A stretch of 64,000 bases of DNA from Clostridia bacterium (GCA_022791915.1 JAAWAB010000008.1:175656-239655), one strand, 5' to 3'. Positions 9,200-18,129 are shown, counted from the first letter of the stretch. Notes: generated from the letters alone by a model not told the origin. Made by a program: numbers and translations.

Positions 9200-11545
9200 A
9201 TGGGACGGATTGGGCGACGGGCAATTACGGGGATTTGTTTTGCCGCATGTATTTTTGCGGCGTGTTTTCTTTCGGGGTGCGCGGACAAGGCGTCCGAACC
9301 CGTTGTATCGCCTTGGGAAGGCTGGGACGGCGAACTGTATTCAGCCGATTTCTCGCAAGGGGTACCGAACGACTGGAACGGAAAAGCGACGGAGAATGTG
9401 TCGGAAAGCGGAACGGACGGGCGTCTTGTATTGGAGCAAAGCGGTGCGTCGGCATCGAAATATGCCGTTTACCAAATACGGAAAGGGGTTTCATACGAAA
9501 ATTTTCGGTTGGAAATGCAAGTTTCCGTACGTTTTGCGGAGAGTGCTGCGGGGTGGTTCGGCGTTTTGTATCATCTGCGGGAAAACGGAAACAAGACGTC
9601 GGGTTACGGAGTGGCGGTAACGGGCGATGAAACGGCGGGGCACCGCGTTTTAGAAGAAAGTAAAAAAATTCGAGAGATTACGTCTTGCGAAATCGATTTT
9701 TCGGACGGAGTGCACCGTATTGCGTTGGAAGTATGGGAAGGGTCTGCCGCGTTCTTTTTGGACGGGGTGCAAATTGCCGTATTCGATTGTGCTTTGGCAA
9801 GCGATATTTTGGAAAAGACCTATTTAGACGGAGAATTGGCGATTGCTTTCGGAAATTGCAAGGCGGAACTTTACGACGTGCGGATAAAAGGGGTGATAGC
9901 GGAAAGCGAAAACAATCTTTCCGTGAATCGCAAAGCGGCGAGCATGGGAGTTTACGAAAAGAACGTGAATATTGCGGTGGTTTCGCGGTGGAACGGAGCA
10001 GACGCGGGAGAGTTGGCGCAAACGAAGGCGGCGTCCGTTTTGGTAACGATGAACGCCGACGGACAAATTACGGATTCGGCGGGAAACGAGATGGGCACAC
10101 TGCAAGAGATACATGCGGCGCTTAAAAACAAAGCCTATCCGATTGTGCGGGTGACCGATAAACAAAGCGCGCGCAAACTTTTATCCGCACTGCGACGGGA
10201 GTGTTGTATCGGTGATGTTGCCGTGCTCTCGTCGGCGTATGACGTGCTGGAATATGTGACTTTACGCAACACCGACATTCGGGGCGTATACGACATATCC
10301 ACCCAAAAGATTGCGTCTGCGGATACATTGTGGGGATACGTTTCACAGGCAAATCGAGTGCGTGCGAACACGCTGGTTTTGGGAACGACGCAGGCGAAAA
10401 AGGAATACGTGGACTACATACAGGCGCGGTTTAAGTCGGCATGGGTTGTTGCGAGCAAGGATTCGTTTGAAACGGACAAGGCGATTGCCTGCGGTGCAAG
10501 CGGCGTGATTACGGACGACGAAGGTTTGGTTTTACGGCGATTGAAAGCGTTTTCGGAAGCGGGCGGGCGGCTCGGGTCTGCGTTTAACGTGGCGCACAGG
10601 GGGAATTCTTACGAAACATATGAAAATTCTTTGCCTGCGTTTGTGCAAGCGTACGAAAGCGGCGCCACGCATATCGAGTTGGATATACAGATAACCAAAG
10701 ACGGAAAATTGGCAGTGATGCACGACCCGACGCTGAACCGAACGACGGACGGGACGGGTACGATATCCGCTATGACGCAGGCGCAGATTTCGCGCTATAA
10801 AATCACAAAAGACAGTGCGGGGAGAGTTCGCGGTGCGGGGGTGAAGATTCCGTTTTTGGAAGACGTTTACGCAGAGTTTGCGGACAAAGACTGTATTTTG
10901 GCGGTGGAAATCAAGTCGGGCGACGAGCGCATCGCCCGTGAACTTGCCCGCTTGACCCAAGAATACGACATGGAAAGCAAAGTGGTGATAATCAGTTTTT
11001 ACAACGGGTCGCTTGCGGGCGCCAATCAATTACGGGAAATGCGGGAGTATCTGCCGTCGGTTGCCGTGGCGGATTTGCAGACGCCCGATTTTACGGACAC
11101 GGCGAAGGCGTTTACCGTGCTAAACCGTAATTGTGCCGCGGCGGATTTCGGGTCGGACGGAAACGTAGACGCGGGTACGGTGCAAACGTTTACGGCGCGC
11201 GGATTTGCGCTTTGGGTTTGGACGGTGAACGGCAGCGGCGCAATCGCCGAAGCGTGGGCGCGCGGTATGAAAGGCGTTACCACCGATTCGGTGAAAGAAG
11301 GGGCGAAACCGGGTGTGTTTTTACAAATGAAAGAAGGGGTTTTGCGGGTGGGAGAAAACGGAGCGACGAGTTCGGAGGAACTTTTGGGCTTCTTGCAAAT
11401 GCGGTCGTTGAACGGGAGTGTTTCTTCTGTTCGGAACGGAAAAATCTTTTCGCAGGCGGAACGGAGCAAAGAAACGGAAGTGATTTGTTATGCCGAAAAC
11501 GGGACGGGACAGACGGTGTTCGGGGTGTTTACGGTAAAAAAATAG
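9200..11545 (+). CDS. Lipoprotein with C-terminal glycerophosphodiester phosphodiesterase domain
   Basis: A protein of about 781 residues with an arginine-rich N-terminus, a hydrophobic stretch and a lipobox LSGC (Cys near residue 27), so it is probably anchored outside the membrane. Residues 40-235 look like a jelly-roll (concanavalin-like) domain. Residues about 265-455 resemble a second, degenerate GDPD barrel. Residues about 463-700 are a complete GDPD domain: AHRGN, then ENSLPAF, ELDIQ and MHDPTLNRTTDGTG, ending in LWVWTVN. Such enzymes hydrolyse glycerophosphodiesters, including lipoteichoic-acid-type material. ATG 9200 is preceded by AGGTG at good spacing; GTG 9191 is the alternative. 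It is transcribed alone, between two terminators. Confidence 0.85.
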   Translation: MGRIGRRAITGICFAACIFAACFLSGCADKASEPVVSPWEGWDGELYSADFSQGVPNDWNGKATENVSESGTDGRLVLEQSGASASKYAVYQIRKGVSYENFRLEMQVSVRFAESAAGWFGVLYHLRENGNKTSGYGVAVTGDETAGHRVLEESKKIREITSCEIDFSDGVHRIALEVWEGSAAFFLDGVQIAVFDCALASDILEKTYLDGELAIAFGNCKAELYDVRIKGVIAESENNLSVNRKAASMGVYEKNVNIAVVSRWNGADAGELAQTKAASVLVTMNADGQITDSAGNEMGTLQEIHAALKNKAYPIVRVTDKQSARKLLSALRRECCIGDVAVLSSAYDVLEYVTLRNTDIRGVYDISTQKIASADTLWGYVSQANRVRANTLVLGTTQAKKEYVDYIQARFKSAWVVASKDSFETDKAIACGASGVITDDEGLVLRRLKAFSEAGGRLGSAFNVAHRGNSYETYENSLPAFVQAYESGATHIELDIQITKDGKLAVMHDPTLNRTTDGTGTISAMTQAQISRYKITKDSAGRVRGAGVKIPFLEDVYAEFADKDCILAVEIKSGDERIARELARLTQEYDMESKVVIISFYNGSLAGANQLREMREYLPSVAVADLQTPDFTDTAKAFTVLNRNCAAADFGSDGNVDAGTVQTFTARGFALWVWTVNGSGAIAEAWARGMKGVTTDSVKEGAKPGVFLQMKEGVLRVGENGATSSEELLGFLQMRSLNGSVSSVRNGKIFSQAERSKETEVICYAENGTGQTVFGVFTVKK

Positions 11546-11568
11546 GATAGCGGAAAATGGAAACAAAA

Positions 11569-11603
11569 GGCGTATGACGGGGGCGGTCGTGCGTCTTTTT
11601 TTT
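11569..11603 (+). terminator. Rho-independent terminator after the GDPD gene
   Basis: A GC-rich stem (GCGTATGAC with GTCGTGCGTC, including G-U pairs), followed by eight T. Confidence 0.75.
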
Positions 11604-11616
11604 CTGTTGTAGAAAG

Positions 11617-11645
11617 ACATATCGGCGGATATGCGGTCATACACT
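11617..11645 (+). promoter_or_regulatory. Sigma-E-like promoter of the spoIIIA operon
   Basis: The -10 box CATACACT at 11638-11645 matches the sigma-E consensus CATAYAMT exactly. ACATATC at 11617-11623 is a partial -35 (KMATATT) at the correct 14-base spacing. The spoIIIA operon is sigma-E dependent in Bacillus subtilis. The box ends six bases before ATG 11652. Confidence 0.7.
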
Positions 11646-11651
11646 ATACGG

Positions 11652-12590
11652 ATGATTGGCGAAGTGTTACAACGTATTTTGCCGCAGAATATCGTATCCG
11701 CGCTGGACAAGCTGACGTTTGATAAATTGTACGAGGTGCGGTTGCGGAGCGGAAAGGCGGTTGCCGTGGGCTACGGCGGGCGGTACGGCTATTTGTCGCC
11801 GTGCGGTATGTCCGATTCCATTCGCCATGCGATTGTGACCGACGGCGAAACATTACAACGCATTGTGCTCCGTGCTTGCGACAAATCGTTATATGCGGTG
11901 AACGACCGAATTTGCCGCGGGTATCTTACGCTCGAAGGCGGGATTCGCATGGGCGTGGCGGGCGAAACCGTTTTCGAAGGGGAAAGCATTCGCACCGTAA
12001 AGAATTTTACCGCGCTCAATTTTCGTATTCCGCACGAGGCGGTGGGCTGTGCGGAGTTGCTGTTGCCGTATGTGAAAGGAACGGGCGGCTATTTGAGCAC
12101 GCTGGTGATTTCTCCGCCCGGGGCGGGCAAGACCACGCTGTTGCGCGATATGGCGCGCATTGCAGCGTCGGACAAGTTGCTTTATAACGTGTTGATTGCC
12201 GACGAGCGGGACGAGTTGGCGTCGGTGCATGGCGGCGTTGCCATGCTGAACGTGGGGAACAATGCCGACGTGGTTTCGGGGTGCAACAAAGAATATGCGT
12301 TTTCGTGCGCCATTCGTGCGTTGCGACCCGATATTATCGTGACCGACGAATTATGCGACGAGCACGATACTGCCGCCGTAGAGCACGCAATCGGCAGCGG
12401 GGTGTGCGTATTTGCGTCGGTACATGCGGACAGTCATTTGCGGTTGCCCGAAAAGCAGGCGTTTTGTTCGCTTTTACGTAACAAATGTTTTTGCCGATAC
12501 ATAGACGTTTCGTCGGCGCGCGGTCCGGGCACGATAGAAGGCGTATTCGATGAAAATTTTCGTTTGCTTCGGGCGGGAGAAGGCGCATGA
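11652..12590 (+). CDS. spoIIIAA: Stage III sporulation protein AA, ATPase
   Basis: A 312-residue secretion-type ATPase of the SpoIIIA-SpoIIQ channel that joins mother cell and forespore. The N-terminal part has YEVRLRSGKAVAV. A Walker A motif PPGAGKTTLLRD lies near residue 160 and Walker B-like LIADERDEL near 190. The track starts at ATG 11631, but that codon lies upstream of the transcription start predicted by the sigma-E-like promoter. ATG 11652 fits both the promoter and the family N-terminus. Neither start has a good ribosome-binding site. The end overlaps spoIIIAB. Confidence 0.9.
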   Translation: MIGEVLQRILPQNIVSALDKLTFDKLYEVRLRSGKAVAVGYGGRYGYLSPCGMSDSIRHAIVTDGETLQRIVLRACDKSLYAVNDRICRGYLTLEGGIRMGVAGETVFEGESIRTVKNFTALNFRIPHEAVGCAELLLPYVKGTGGYLSTLVISPPGAGKTTLLRDMARIAASDKLLYNVLIADERDELASVHGGVAMLNVGNNADVVSGCNKEYAFSCAIRALRPDIIVTDELCDEHDTAAVEHAIGSGVCVFASVHADSHLRLPEKQAFCSLLRNKCFCRYIDVSSARGPGTIEGVFDENFRLLRAGEGA

Positions 12591-13066
12591 TTACGCAATT
12601 TTCCATTGTATGCTTATGTATGACGGCGTCGGCGATGGTGGGGCTTTTGCATACCAAACACAAGCGGGCGCGTTTGTTGTATTTTGCCTCGTGCGAAAAG
12701 CTGACCGAAAAACTGATTGCCGATATTTCGTTCCGAAAGGAGAATCTGTGCACCGTTTTAACCGAGTTTGCCGCCGAGGACGGGAGCGAGCTGAAACGCC
12801 ACATCGAGAAATTCTGCGGCGAGCCGTATGAAAAATTTGCGGTGAACACGCGATTGCTCAAAGCGGGAGAACGGCGTCTGGTATCCGAATTTTTTGCGTC
12901 GTTGGGCGATTCGGATACGCAGACGCAGATATTTTCGTTGGAAAACTACAAGACGCGGTTTTCCGAATTGTACCGCGACGAAAGCGAGCGGTTCAAGAAA
13001 TCGGGAGGAATCGGATTGAAGTTGAGCGTGCTGGCGGGGATTGCCGTGGGCATATTGCTTTTATAA
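12587..13066 (+). CDS. spoIIIAB: Stage III sporulation protein AB
   Basis: A 159-residue protein with a hydrophobic N-terminal segment, a helical middle rich in E, K and R, and a C-terminal membrane segment (GIGLKLSVLAGIAVGILLL). This is the GspF-like layout of SpoIIIAB, with helical cytoplasmic domain between membrane anchors. It starts in an ATGA overlap with spoIIIAA. Assignment combines layout and operon position. Confidence 0.88.
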   Translation: MITQFSIVCLCMTASAMVGLLHTKHKRARLLYFASCEKLTEKLIADISFRKENLCTVLTEFAAEDGSELKRHIEKFCGEPYEKFAVNTRLLKAGERRLVSEFFASLGDSDTQTQIFSLENYKTRFSELYRDESERFKKSGGIGLKLSVLAGIAVGILLL

Positions 13067-13110
13067 AGACCGGCTATGAAAAGTCAAGCGGAAAGGAGTT
13101 ACGCGGAAAT

Positions 13111-13320
13111 ATGGACGTGAACATCATTTTCAAAATCGCCGCCGTGGGGATTATAACCGCGATTGTGGGACAAGTTCTCAAAAAGGCGGACAAAGACGAA
13201 ATCGCGACGCTGACAACGCTGGCGGGGTTGGTGATTGTGCTGTTGATGGTTGTGGACCTGATTGCGGGATTGTTCGACACGTTGCGGTCGATGTTCGGAA
13301 TGTATTGCCTATGGATATAG
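13111..13320 (+). CDS. spoIIIAC: Stage III sporulation protein AC
   Basis: A 69-residue membrane protein with two hydrophobic segments. The start MDVNIIFKIAAVGI and the motif ADKDEIATL in the loop are typical of SpoIIIAC. AAAGGAG lies upstream of ATG 13111. It overlaps spoIIIAD by about 16 bases. Confidence 0.92.
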   Translation: MDVNIIFKIAAVGIITAIVGQVLKKADKDEIATLTTLAGLVIVLLMVVDLIAGLFDTLRSMFGMYCLWI

Positions 13321-13697
13321 TAAAAATTGCCGCCATGGGGATACTGACTGCGTTTTGCGTGCTGTTGTTGCGGGAACAGAAGAGCGAAATCGCCATGCTG
13401 GTGGGAATAGCGGGCGGTTGCCTGATATTGCTCTCGGTACTCGATTATTTTACGCAGATTTTTTCTACGCTCAAAGGGATTGCCGACAAAACGGGCATTC
13501 CGTCGTCGGTATACAAGGTGGTGGGCAAAATCATTTCGGTGGGGTACATTGCCGATTTTTCGGCGGGAGTCGTGGAAGATACGGGACAGAAAGCGCTTGC
13601 CGAAAAAATCGTTTTGGGCGGCAAACTGATTATTATGGTGCTTTCTCTGCCCATTGTTACCACGCTGTTCGACACCATTGCGGGGGTGCTGTCATGA
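13305..13697 (+). CDS. spoIIIAD: Stage III sporulation protein AD
   Basis: A 130-residue membrane protein related to SpoIIIAC, with several hydrophobic segments and the shared motif (EQKSEIAMLVGIAGG) after the first. The start is ATG 13305 or ATG 13311 two codons later (MDIVKIAAMGIL). It ends in an ATGA overlap with spoIIIAE. Confidence 0.92.
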   Translation: MPMDIVKIAAMGILTAFCVLLLREQKSEIAMLVGIAGGCLILLSVLDYFTQIFSTLKGIADKTGIPSSVYKVVGKIISVGYIADFSAGVVEDTGQKALAEKIVLGGKLIIMVLSLPIVTTLFDTIAGVLS

Positions 13698-14887
13698 AAA
13701 AGAAGGGCGCCGTGATTTTTGCCGTGCTGACGTTGTACTTGCTGTTTTCTTCTTTTACGTATGCGCCGCTTGCGGCGTCGGCTCCTTCGGACGCGGAGAA
13801 CGAACTGAACGAAAACGTGCAAGACATCGTGGACAATCTCGATTTATCGGAATGGGAGGCGTATCTTGCCACGTTGACCGACGACCAACTTGCGCTTGTG
13901 GGGTCGGGCGGAATCCGAGAAAGAATCAAGGCGGTTATTTCGGGCAATCTTTCCGCCGATTACGGGTCTTTTATATCGTATATAGGCAGTGTTTTGGGCG
14001 TGAACGTTATGCAATGTATGCCCATCATCGTATCGGTGATTGCCATTGCCGTGGCGTATAATCTGTTAAGCTCGTTACGAGGGAAATTTGCGTCCGAATC
14101 GGTGCAGAATATCGTGTATTTTGCCTGCGTTTCGTTGCTGATTGTATTACTTTTTACACAGGTATTTGCCGCGATTTCGGTGGTGCGCCACATGATAGAA
14201 TCGTTGCAAAAGCAGATGCGCATTGTATTTCCCATGCTACTCACGTTGATGACGGCGGTGGGGGCGGGGTCTTCGGTTGCCGTGTACAAGCCGGGCGTAG
14301 CCATTTTGGCAAGCGGAATTTCCGAAGTGGTAACGGCGTTTATTTTGCCCGCGTTTATTGTTTCGGTGGTGCTCACGGCGGTGGGGAATCTGACCGACGG
14401 CGTGAAACTGGGCAAATTGTCCGACTTTTTTTCGGGGGCGTCCAAATGGTTGTTGGGCACGACTTTTTTCCTGTTTTCGGCGTTTATGGGCGTGCAGGGG
14501 ATAACGGCGTCGGTATACGACGGCGTTTCGGTGCGCACGGCAAAGTTTGCGCTCGGCAAATACGTGCCCATTATCGGCGGATATCTTTCGGACGGACTTA
14601 ATCTGGTGATGTCGGGCAGCGTGCTGGTAAAAAACGCGGTGGGCGCGACGGCGGTTGTTTTGCTGTTTGTATCGGTGATACCCGTGATTGTGAAAATTCT
14701 CGTTTTGAGTTTGGGTTTGCGGCTTGCGGGCGCCATTGCCGAGCCGTTGGGCGAAGGGAAGATGAGCGGGCTTGTGACCGCCATGGGCAAGAATCTGACG
14801 TTGCTCATCTCTATGGTGCTTGCCGTGGCTTTTTTGTACTTTATCTTTTTGATACTGATTGTGTGCACGGGGAATTTGGCGTTATGA
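13694..14887 (+). CDS. spoIIIAE: Stage III sporulation protein AE
   Basis: A 397-residue polytopic membrane protein with a signal-like N-terminus (MKKKGAVIFAVLTLYLLFSS), an acidic extracytoplasmic stretch and about seven membrane segments. Size and position match SpoIIIAE, a membrane subunit of the feeding channel. The track ORF extends upstream to 13262 in an overlapping frame; ATG 13694, overlapping the spoIIIAD stop, is the start that gives the signal sequence. The last four bases overlap spoIIIAF. Confidence 0.92.
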   Translation: MKKKGAVIFAVLTLYLLFSSFTYAPLAASAPSDAENELNENVQDIVDNLDLSEWEAYLATLTDDQLALVGSGGIRERIKAVISGNLSADYGSFISYIGSVLGVNVMQCMPIIVSVIAIAVAYNLLSSLRGKFASESVQNIVYFACVSLLIVLLFTQVFAAISVVRHMIESLQKQMRIVFPMLLTLMTAVGAGSSVAVYKPGVAILASGISEVVTAFILPAFIVSVVLTAVGNLTDGVKLGKLSDFFSGASKWLLGTTFFLFSAFMGVQGITASVYDGVSVRTAKFALGKYVPIIGGYLSDGLNLVMSGSVLVKNAVGATAVVLLFVSVIPVIVKILVLSLGLRLAGAIAEPLGEGKMSGLVTAMGKNLTLLISMVLAVAFLYFIFLILIVCTGNLAL

Positions 14888-15375
14888 GCGGAATCGGAGC
14901 CTGGATATTGAGCATACTCGGCATTGTGGTGATAGGCGTTGTGATAGACCTTATTTTGCCGTCGGGCAAGATGAACCGCTACGTAAAGTCGGTTTTTGCG
15001 GCGGTTACCGTGCTTGTGATTGTGTTACCGTTGCCCGCTCTGGTGAAAAACGGCTGTTCTTCTCAAAACTTTATATGGAACGAGGACATACCCTTGCAGG
15101 AAAATTATTTGGAATACACGGCGACGATACGCAAAAATTCGCTTATGAAAGGATTGCGCGCCGCGCTCGAAAGCGAAGGAATTACGTTGGGGGAGGCGGA
15201 TTTGAAAGGCGACTTTTCGGGTTCCGTTCCCGTTATAGAGGAGGTGTCGATAAATTTGAGTCAAGTTGTCATTGTCGGACAATCCGAGCATATAAATAAG
15301 TATGCGCTGATACGGAATAAAGTGTCCGCTTTTCTGGCGGTAGACGAGGAAGTGGTTCGCATCTATGAGCAATGA
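14884..15375 (+). CDS. spoIIIAF: Stage III sporulation protein AF
   Basis: A 163-residue protein with two N-terminal membrane segments (AWILSILGIVVIGVVIDLILP and FAAVTVLVIVLPL) followed by a soluble domain, as in SpoIIIAF. ATG 14884 overlaps the spoIIIAE stop and gives the conserved N-terminus. It overlaps spoIIIAG by 11 bases. Confidence 0.9.
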   Translation: MSGIGAWILSILGIVVIGVVIDLILPSGKMNRYVKSVFAAVTVLVIVLPLPALVKNGCSSQNFIWNEDIPLQENYLEYTATIRKNSLMKGLRAALESEGITLGEADLKGDFSGSVPVIEEVSINLSQVVIVGQSEHINKYALIRNKVSAFLAVDEEVVRIYEQ

Positions 15376-15880
15376 ATCCAAAATCAAAAAAATTATCAGG
15401 TCGCTCAAAGAGAAGAAACACTGGGAAATCGCGATTGCCGTGATTGCCGTGGTTGTGATGCTTGTGTTGTATTTCTCAACCAAAGCGGGGCAGGGCAAAC
15501 GGGACACGCCCGTTGCGTCGCCTACGGTGACGACGAACGACTACTGCCGAAAAACGGAACAGGAACTTGTTTCGGCGCTCGAATCCATGCGCGGTGTGGG
15601 GAACGTGAAAGCGGTCGTCAACTGGGAGTCGAGTGTGGAAAGGGTTATTGCGTACGCTACGAGCAATTCGGGCAATAACATCACCACCACGCCCACCATC
15701 ATCACGTCGCAAGGGTCAAGTTCGCCGATTGTGCTGAAAGAGTTGTATCCCAAAGCGCTCGGTGTGATAATAATTTGTCAAGGAGGAGATAACGTTGCGG
15801 TTAAATTGGATATTATAAATGCGGTTTCCGTGTTGCTGGACATCTCGCAAAACAAAGTAAACGTGTATGCAATGAAGTAA
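15365..15880 (+). CDS. spoIIIAG: Stage III sporulation protein AG
   Basis: A 171-residue protein with a basic start, one membrane segment (IAIAVIAVVVMLVLYF) and an extracytoplasmic ring-building domain containing YPKALGVIIICQGG. SpoIIIAG forms a large ring in the channel between mother cell and forespore. The internal Ser/Thr/Asn-rich loop around residue 100 corresponds to the variable insertion of the family. Confidence 0.93.
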   Translation: MSNESKIKKIIRSLKEKKHWEIAIAVIAVVVMLVLYFSTKAGQGKRDTPVASPTVTTNDYCRKTEQELVSALESMRGVGNVKAVVNWESSVERVIAYATSNSGNNITTTPTIITSQGSSSPIVLKELYPKALGVIIICQGGDNVAVKLDIINAVSVLLDISQNKVNVYAMK

Positions 15881-15913
15881 AACGAAAATAAACAGTATAT
15901 GGAGGAACAACTC

Positions 15914-16396
15914 ATGTTAAGTAAAAAGAAGAAAATCTTCATACTTGTAGGAATGGTGGCGCTTTTGGTGGCGACGGGGTGCCTGAATATTTTTTTGAAC
16001 GCCAAAACGACCAAAGCGAACGCATCGGGTGACGACGCGCTCAACTACGGCAACTTTTTCTCTACCTACCGCACCGACCGTCAGGCGACGCGCGACCAAA
16101 CCGTTTTGTATTTGGACGCGATTATCGCAAACGAAGCGTCTACCGCCGAAGCGGTACAGAACGCCGAGGCGCAGAAACTCGCTCTTACAAAAAATATGGA
16201 CCTCGAACTCGTGCTCGAAGGGCTTATCAAAGCGCTCGGATTCGAGGACGCAATCGTGACGGCAACGACCGAAAATATCAACGTGATTATTAAGTCGGAC
16301 GAAATGACCGAGGCGGAAGTGGCGCAAGTGCTCGATATTATCGTTACCGAAACGGACAAAACGGCGCTTGACGTAAGAATCATTCCCGTGGAATAA
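15914..16396 (+). CDS. spoIIIAH: Stage III sporulation protein AH
   Basis: A 160-residue protein with an N-terminal membrane anchor (KIFILVGMVALLVATGCL), a helical section containing the acidic stretch of the family, and a C-terminal ring-building (EscJ-like) domain. SpoIIIAH pairs with forespore SpoIIQ. The track ORF begins at 15899, but GGAGG at 15901-15905 points to ATG 15914. Last gene of the operon. Confidence 0.93.
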   Translation: MLSKKKKIFILVGMVALLVATGCLNIFLNAKTTKANASGDDALNYGNFFSTYRTDRQATRDQTVLYLDAIIANEASTAEAVQNAEAQKLALTKNMDLELVLEGLIKALGFEDAIVTATTENINVIIKSDEMTEAEVAQVLDIIVTETDKTALDVRIIPVE

Positions 16397-16414
16397 ATTT
16401 AACCGCGAATTTGA

Positions 16415-16443
16415 TTGAAATTTTTCGCTCGCTGTGTTATACT
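16415..16443 (+). promoter_or_regulatory. Sigma-A promoter of the Asp23 gene
   Basis: TTGAAA at 16415-16420, a 17-base spacer, and TATACT at 16438-16443. Confidence 0.75.
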
Positions 16444-16472
16444 ATACGTAAGAAAAATTTTGGGAGTGCCGT

Positions 16473-16796
16473 ATGCCGCTGAAAAGTCGTTATAATACCA
16501 ACTTTACCGGTGACGTAACGTACGGGCGCAATTTGATTTCTTCAATCATTGTGCTTGCCGTACAGGAAATCAACGGGGTTGCGTCTTTGCAGGGCAAAGG
16601 GATTCGCACCGAGATGATAGGGAACACGGTAAACGTAGATGTGTTCATCAACGTAGAATTCGGAGTAAGTTGCTCGGACGTTGCGTTCCGCGTGCAAGAG
16701 AACGTAAAGCGCAGCGTGGAAACGATGAGCAAGTACAAAGTGGGCGTTGTGAACGTGAACATATTGGGTTTAACCATGCCGAATAGCAACGAATAA
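16473..16796 (+). CDS. Asp23/Gls24 family envelope stress response protein
   Basis: A 107-residue Asp23-family protein. The fold is visible in GDVTYGRNLISSIIVLAVQEINGVASL, followed by conserved VNVDVFINVEFGVSCSDVAFRVQENVKRSVE. Family members are abundant, membrane-associated and linked to cell-envelope homeostasis. A single Asp23 gene just before nusB is the standard Firmicutes arrangement. A good promoter and a GGGAG ribosome-binding site precede it, and a very strong terminator separates it from nusB. Confidence 0.9.
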   Translation: MPLKSRYNTNFTGDVTYGRNLISSIIVLAVQEINGVASLQGKGIRTEMIGNTVNVDVFINVEFGVSCSDVAFRVQENVKRSVETMSKYKVGVVNVNILGLTMPNSNE

Positions 16797-16810
16797 AAAC
16801 CGCTGTAACA

Positions 16811-16855
16811 CAATTATAGGTCTTTACCCGTAAAGACCTATAATTGTTCTTTTTT
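16811..16855 (+). terminator. Rho-independent terminator between asp23 and nusB
   Basis: A perfect 16-base-pair stem (CAATTATAGGTCTTTA and its complement) around a CCCG loop, followed by TTCTTTTTT. Confidence 0.92.
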
Positions 16856-16865
16856 AAGAGGACTT

Positions 16866-17300
16866 ATGAGCAGAAAAACAGCAAGAGAAAACGCATTCCG
16901 TCTTGTATACGAGTTTTTACAGACGGGAGAACGCAACGAATTTACCAAAGAACTTTTGTGCGCCGACGCGGACGCGGCGGACGTTTCTTTTACGAGCGCG
17001 TTATACGACGCCGTGATTGAAAATTACGAATTTTTGAAAACCGTTATAGCGCGCTATGCCAAAGATTTTGCGTTTGAACGGATTTACAAAACCGATTTGG
17101 CGGCAATGATGATTGCGACGTGCGAAATTCTTTTGGATATGGACGTGCCCGAAAAGGTAGCGGTGAACGAGGCGCTGGAACTGTGCCGCACCTATTCCAC
17201 CGAAAAGAGCACTTCTTTCGTGAACGGAATTTTGGCGTCGGTAATCGTACATAAGGACGAACTGCGGGAGGAGCGGCAAAATGAAGGCGACGACGATTGA
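16866..17300 (+). CDS. nusB: Transcription antitermination factor NusB
   Basis: A 144-residue all-helical NusB, which binds boxA RNA with S10 in rRNA antitermination. The N-terminal SRKTARENAFRLVYEFLQ and the C-terminal KVAVNEALELCRTYSTEKSTSFVNGIL are diagnostic. Its last 20 bases overlap folD, whose ribosome-binding site lies inside nusB. It begins shortly after the asp23 terminator. Confidence 0.95.
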   Translation: MSRKTARENAFRLVYEFLQTGERNEFTKELLCADADAADVSFTSALYDAVIENYEFLKTVIARYAKDFAFERIYKTDLAAMMIATCEILLDMDVPEKVAVNEALELCRTYSTEKSTSFVNGILASVIVHKDELREERQNEGDDD

Positions 17301-18129
17301 CGGAAAAGCGATTGCGGCAAAGGTACGCGCCGAGTTGAAAGAGCGTGCGGCGACGTTTGCCGCGACGGCGGGCAGAAAAGTGGGGCTTGCCGTGATTTTA
17401 GTGGGCGAGAATCCAGCCAGTAAGATTTACGTGCGCAATAAAGTGACCGCCTGCGAAGAGGCGGGAATCGTGTCGTCGGCGTATCATCTTCCCGCCGATA
17501 CGCCCGAATGTAAAGTGACGGAACTGATTGAGCAACTGAACGCCGACAAGCATACCGACGGCATTTTGGTGCAATTACCGTTGCCCGAACACATGGACGA
17601 AAAGCGGGTGCTTTCGCATATTTCGCCCCGAAAAGACGTGGACGGATTTCATGCGGTGAATGCGGGCAATCTTTTATTGGGAAACGGCTGTCTTGCCGCA
17701 TGCACGCCGCAAGGGTGCATAGAACTGATAAAATCCACGGGCGTAAGGATTGCGGGCAAGCACGCCGTAGTGGTGGGACGCAGTAACATTGTGGGCAAAC
17801 CCATGGCAATGCTCTTATTGCAAAACGACGCTACCGTTACGGTTGCGCATTCCAAAACCGCCGATTTGAAAAGCATTACGAGGCAGGCGGACATTTTGGT
17901 GGTTGCCGTGGGCAAAAAAGAGTTTATAACGGGTGATATGATAAAGCCGGACGCCGTGGTGATAGACGTGGGCATGAATCGCGTAGACGGCAAATTGTAC
18001 GGCGACGTTGCGTTCGAGCAAGCGGCGGACATTGCGTCGTTTATTACGCCCGTGCCCGGAGGCGTGGGACCGATGACCATTGCCATGTTGCTATCGAACA
18101 CCGTGACGGCGGCGGAACAACATGCGTGA
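17281..18129 (+). CDS. folD: Bifunctional methylenetetrahydrofolate dehydrogenase / cyclohydrolase
   Basis: A 282-residue FolD interconverting 5,10-methylene- and 10-formyl-tetrahydrofolate. The catalytic YVRNK motif, LVQLPLPEHM, DVDGFHAVNAGNL and the Rossmann-type GRSNIVGKPMAMLL are all present, ending with the family motif TPVPGGVGPMT. GGAGG inside nusB precedes the ATG. It overlaps xseA. Confidence 0.96.
   Translation: MKATTIDGKAIAAKVRAELKERAATFAATAGRKVGLAVILVGENPASKIYVRNKVTACEEAGIVSSAYHLPADTPECKVTELIEQLNADKHTDGILVQLPLPEHMDEKRVLSHISPRKDVDGFHAVNAGNLLLGNGCLAACTPQGCIELIKSTGVRIAGKHAVVVGRSNIVGKPMAMLLLQNDATVTVAHSKTADLKSITRQADILVVAVGKKEFITGDMIKPDAVVIDVGMNRVDGKLYGDVAFEQAADIASFITPVPGGVGPMTIAMLLSNTVTAAEQHA

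Noticed and set aside
9210-9630. Arg/Gly/Cys-rich plus-strand ORFs inside the GDPD gene
   Set aside because: Alternative-frame readings of the lipoprotein gene with biased composition.
13960-14868. A 302-residue minus-strand ORF opposite spoIIIAE
   Set aside because: Thr/Ser-rich complement of a membrane protein gene; no ribosome-binding site and no domain.
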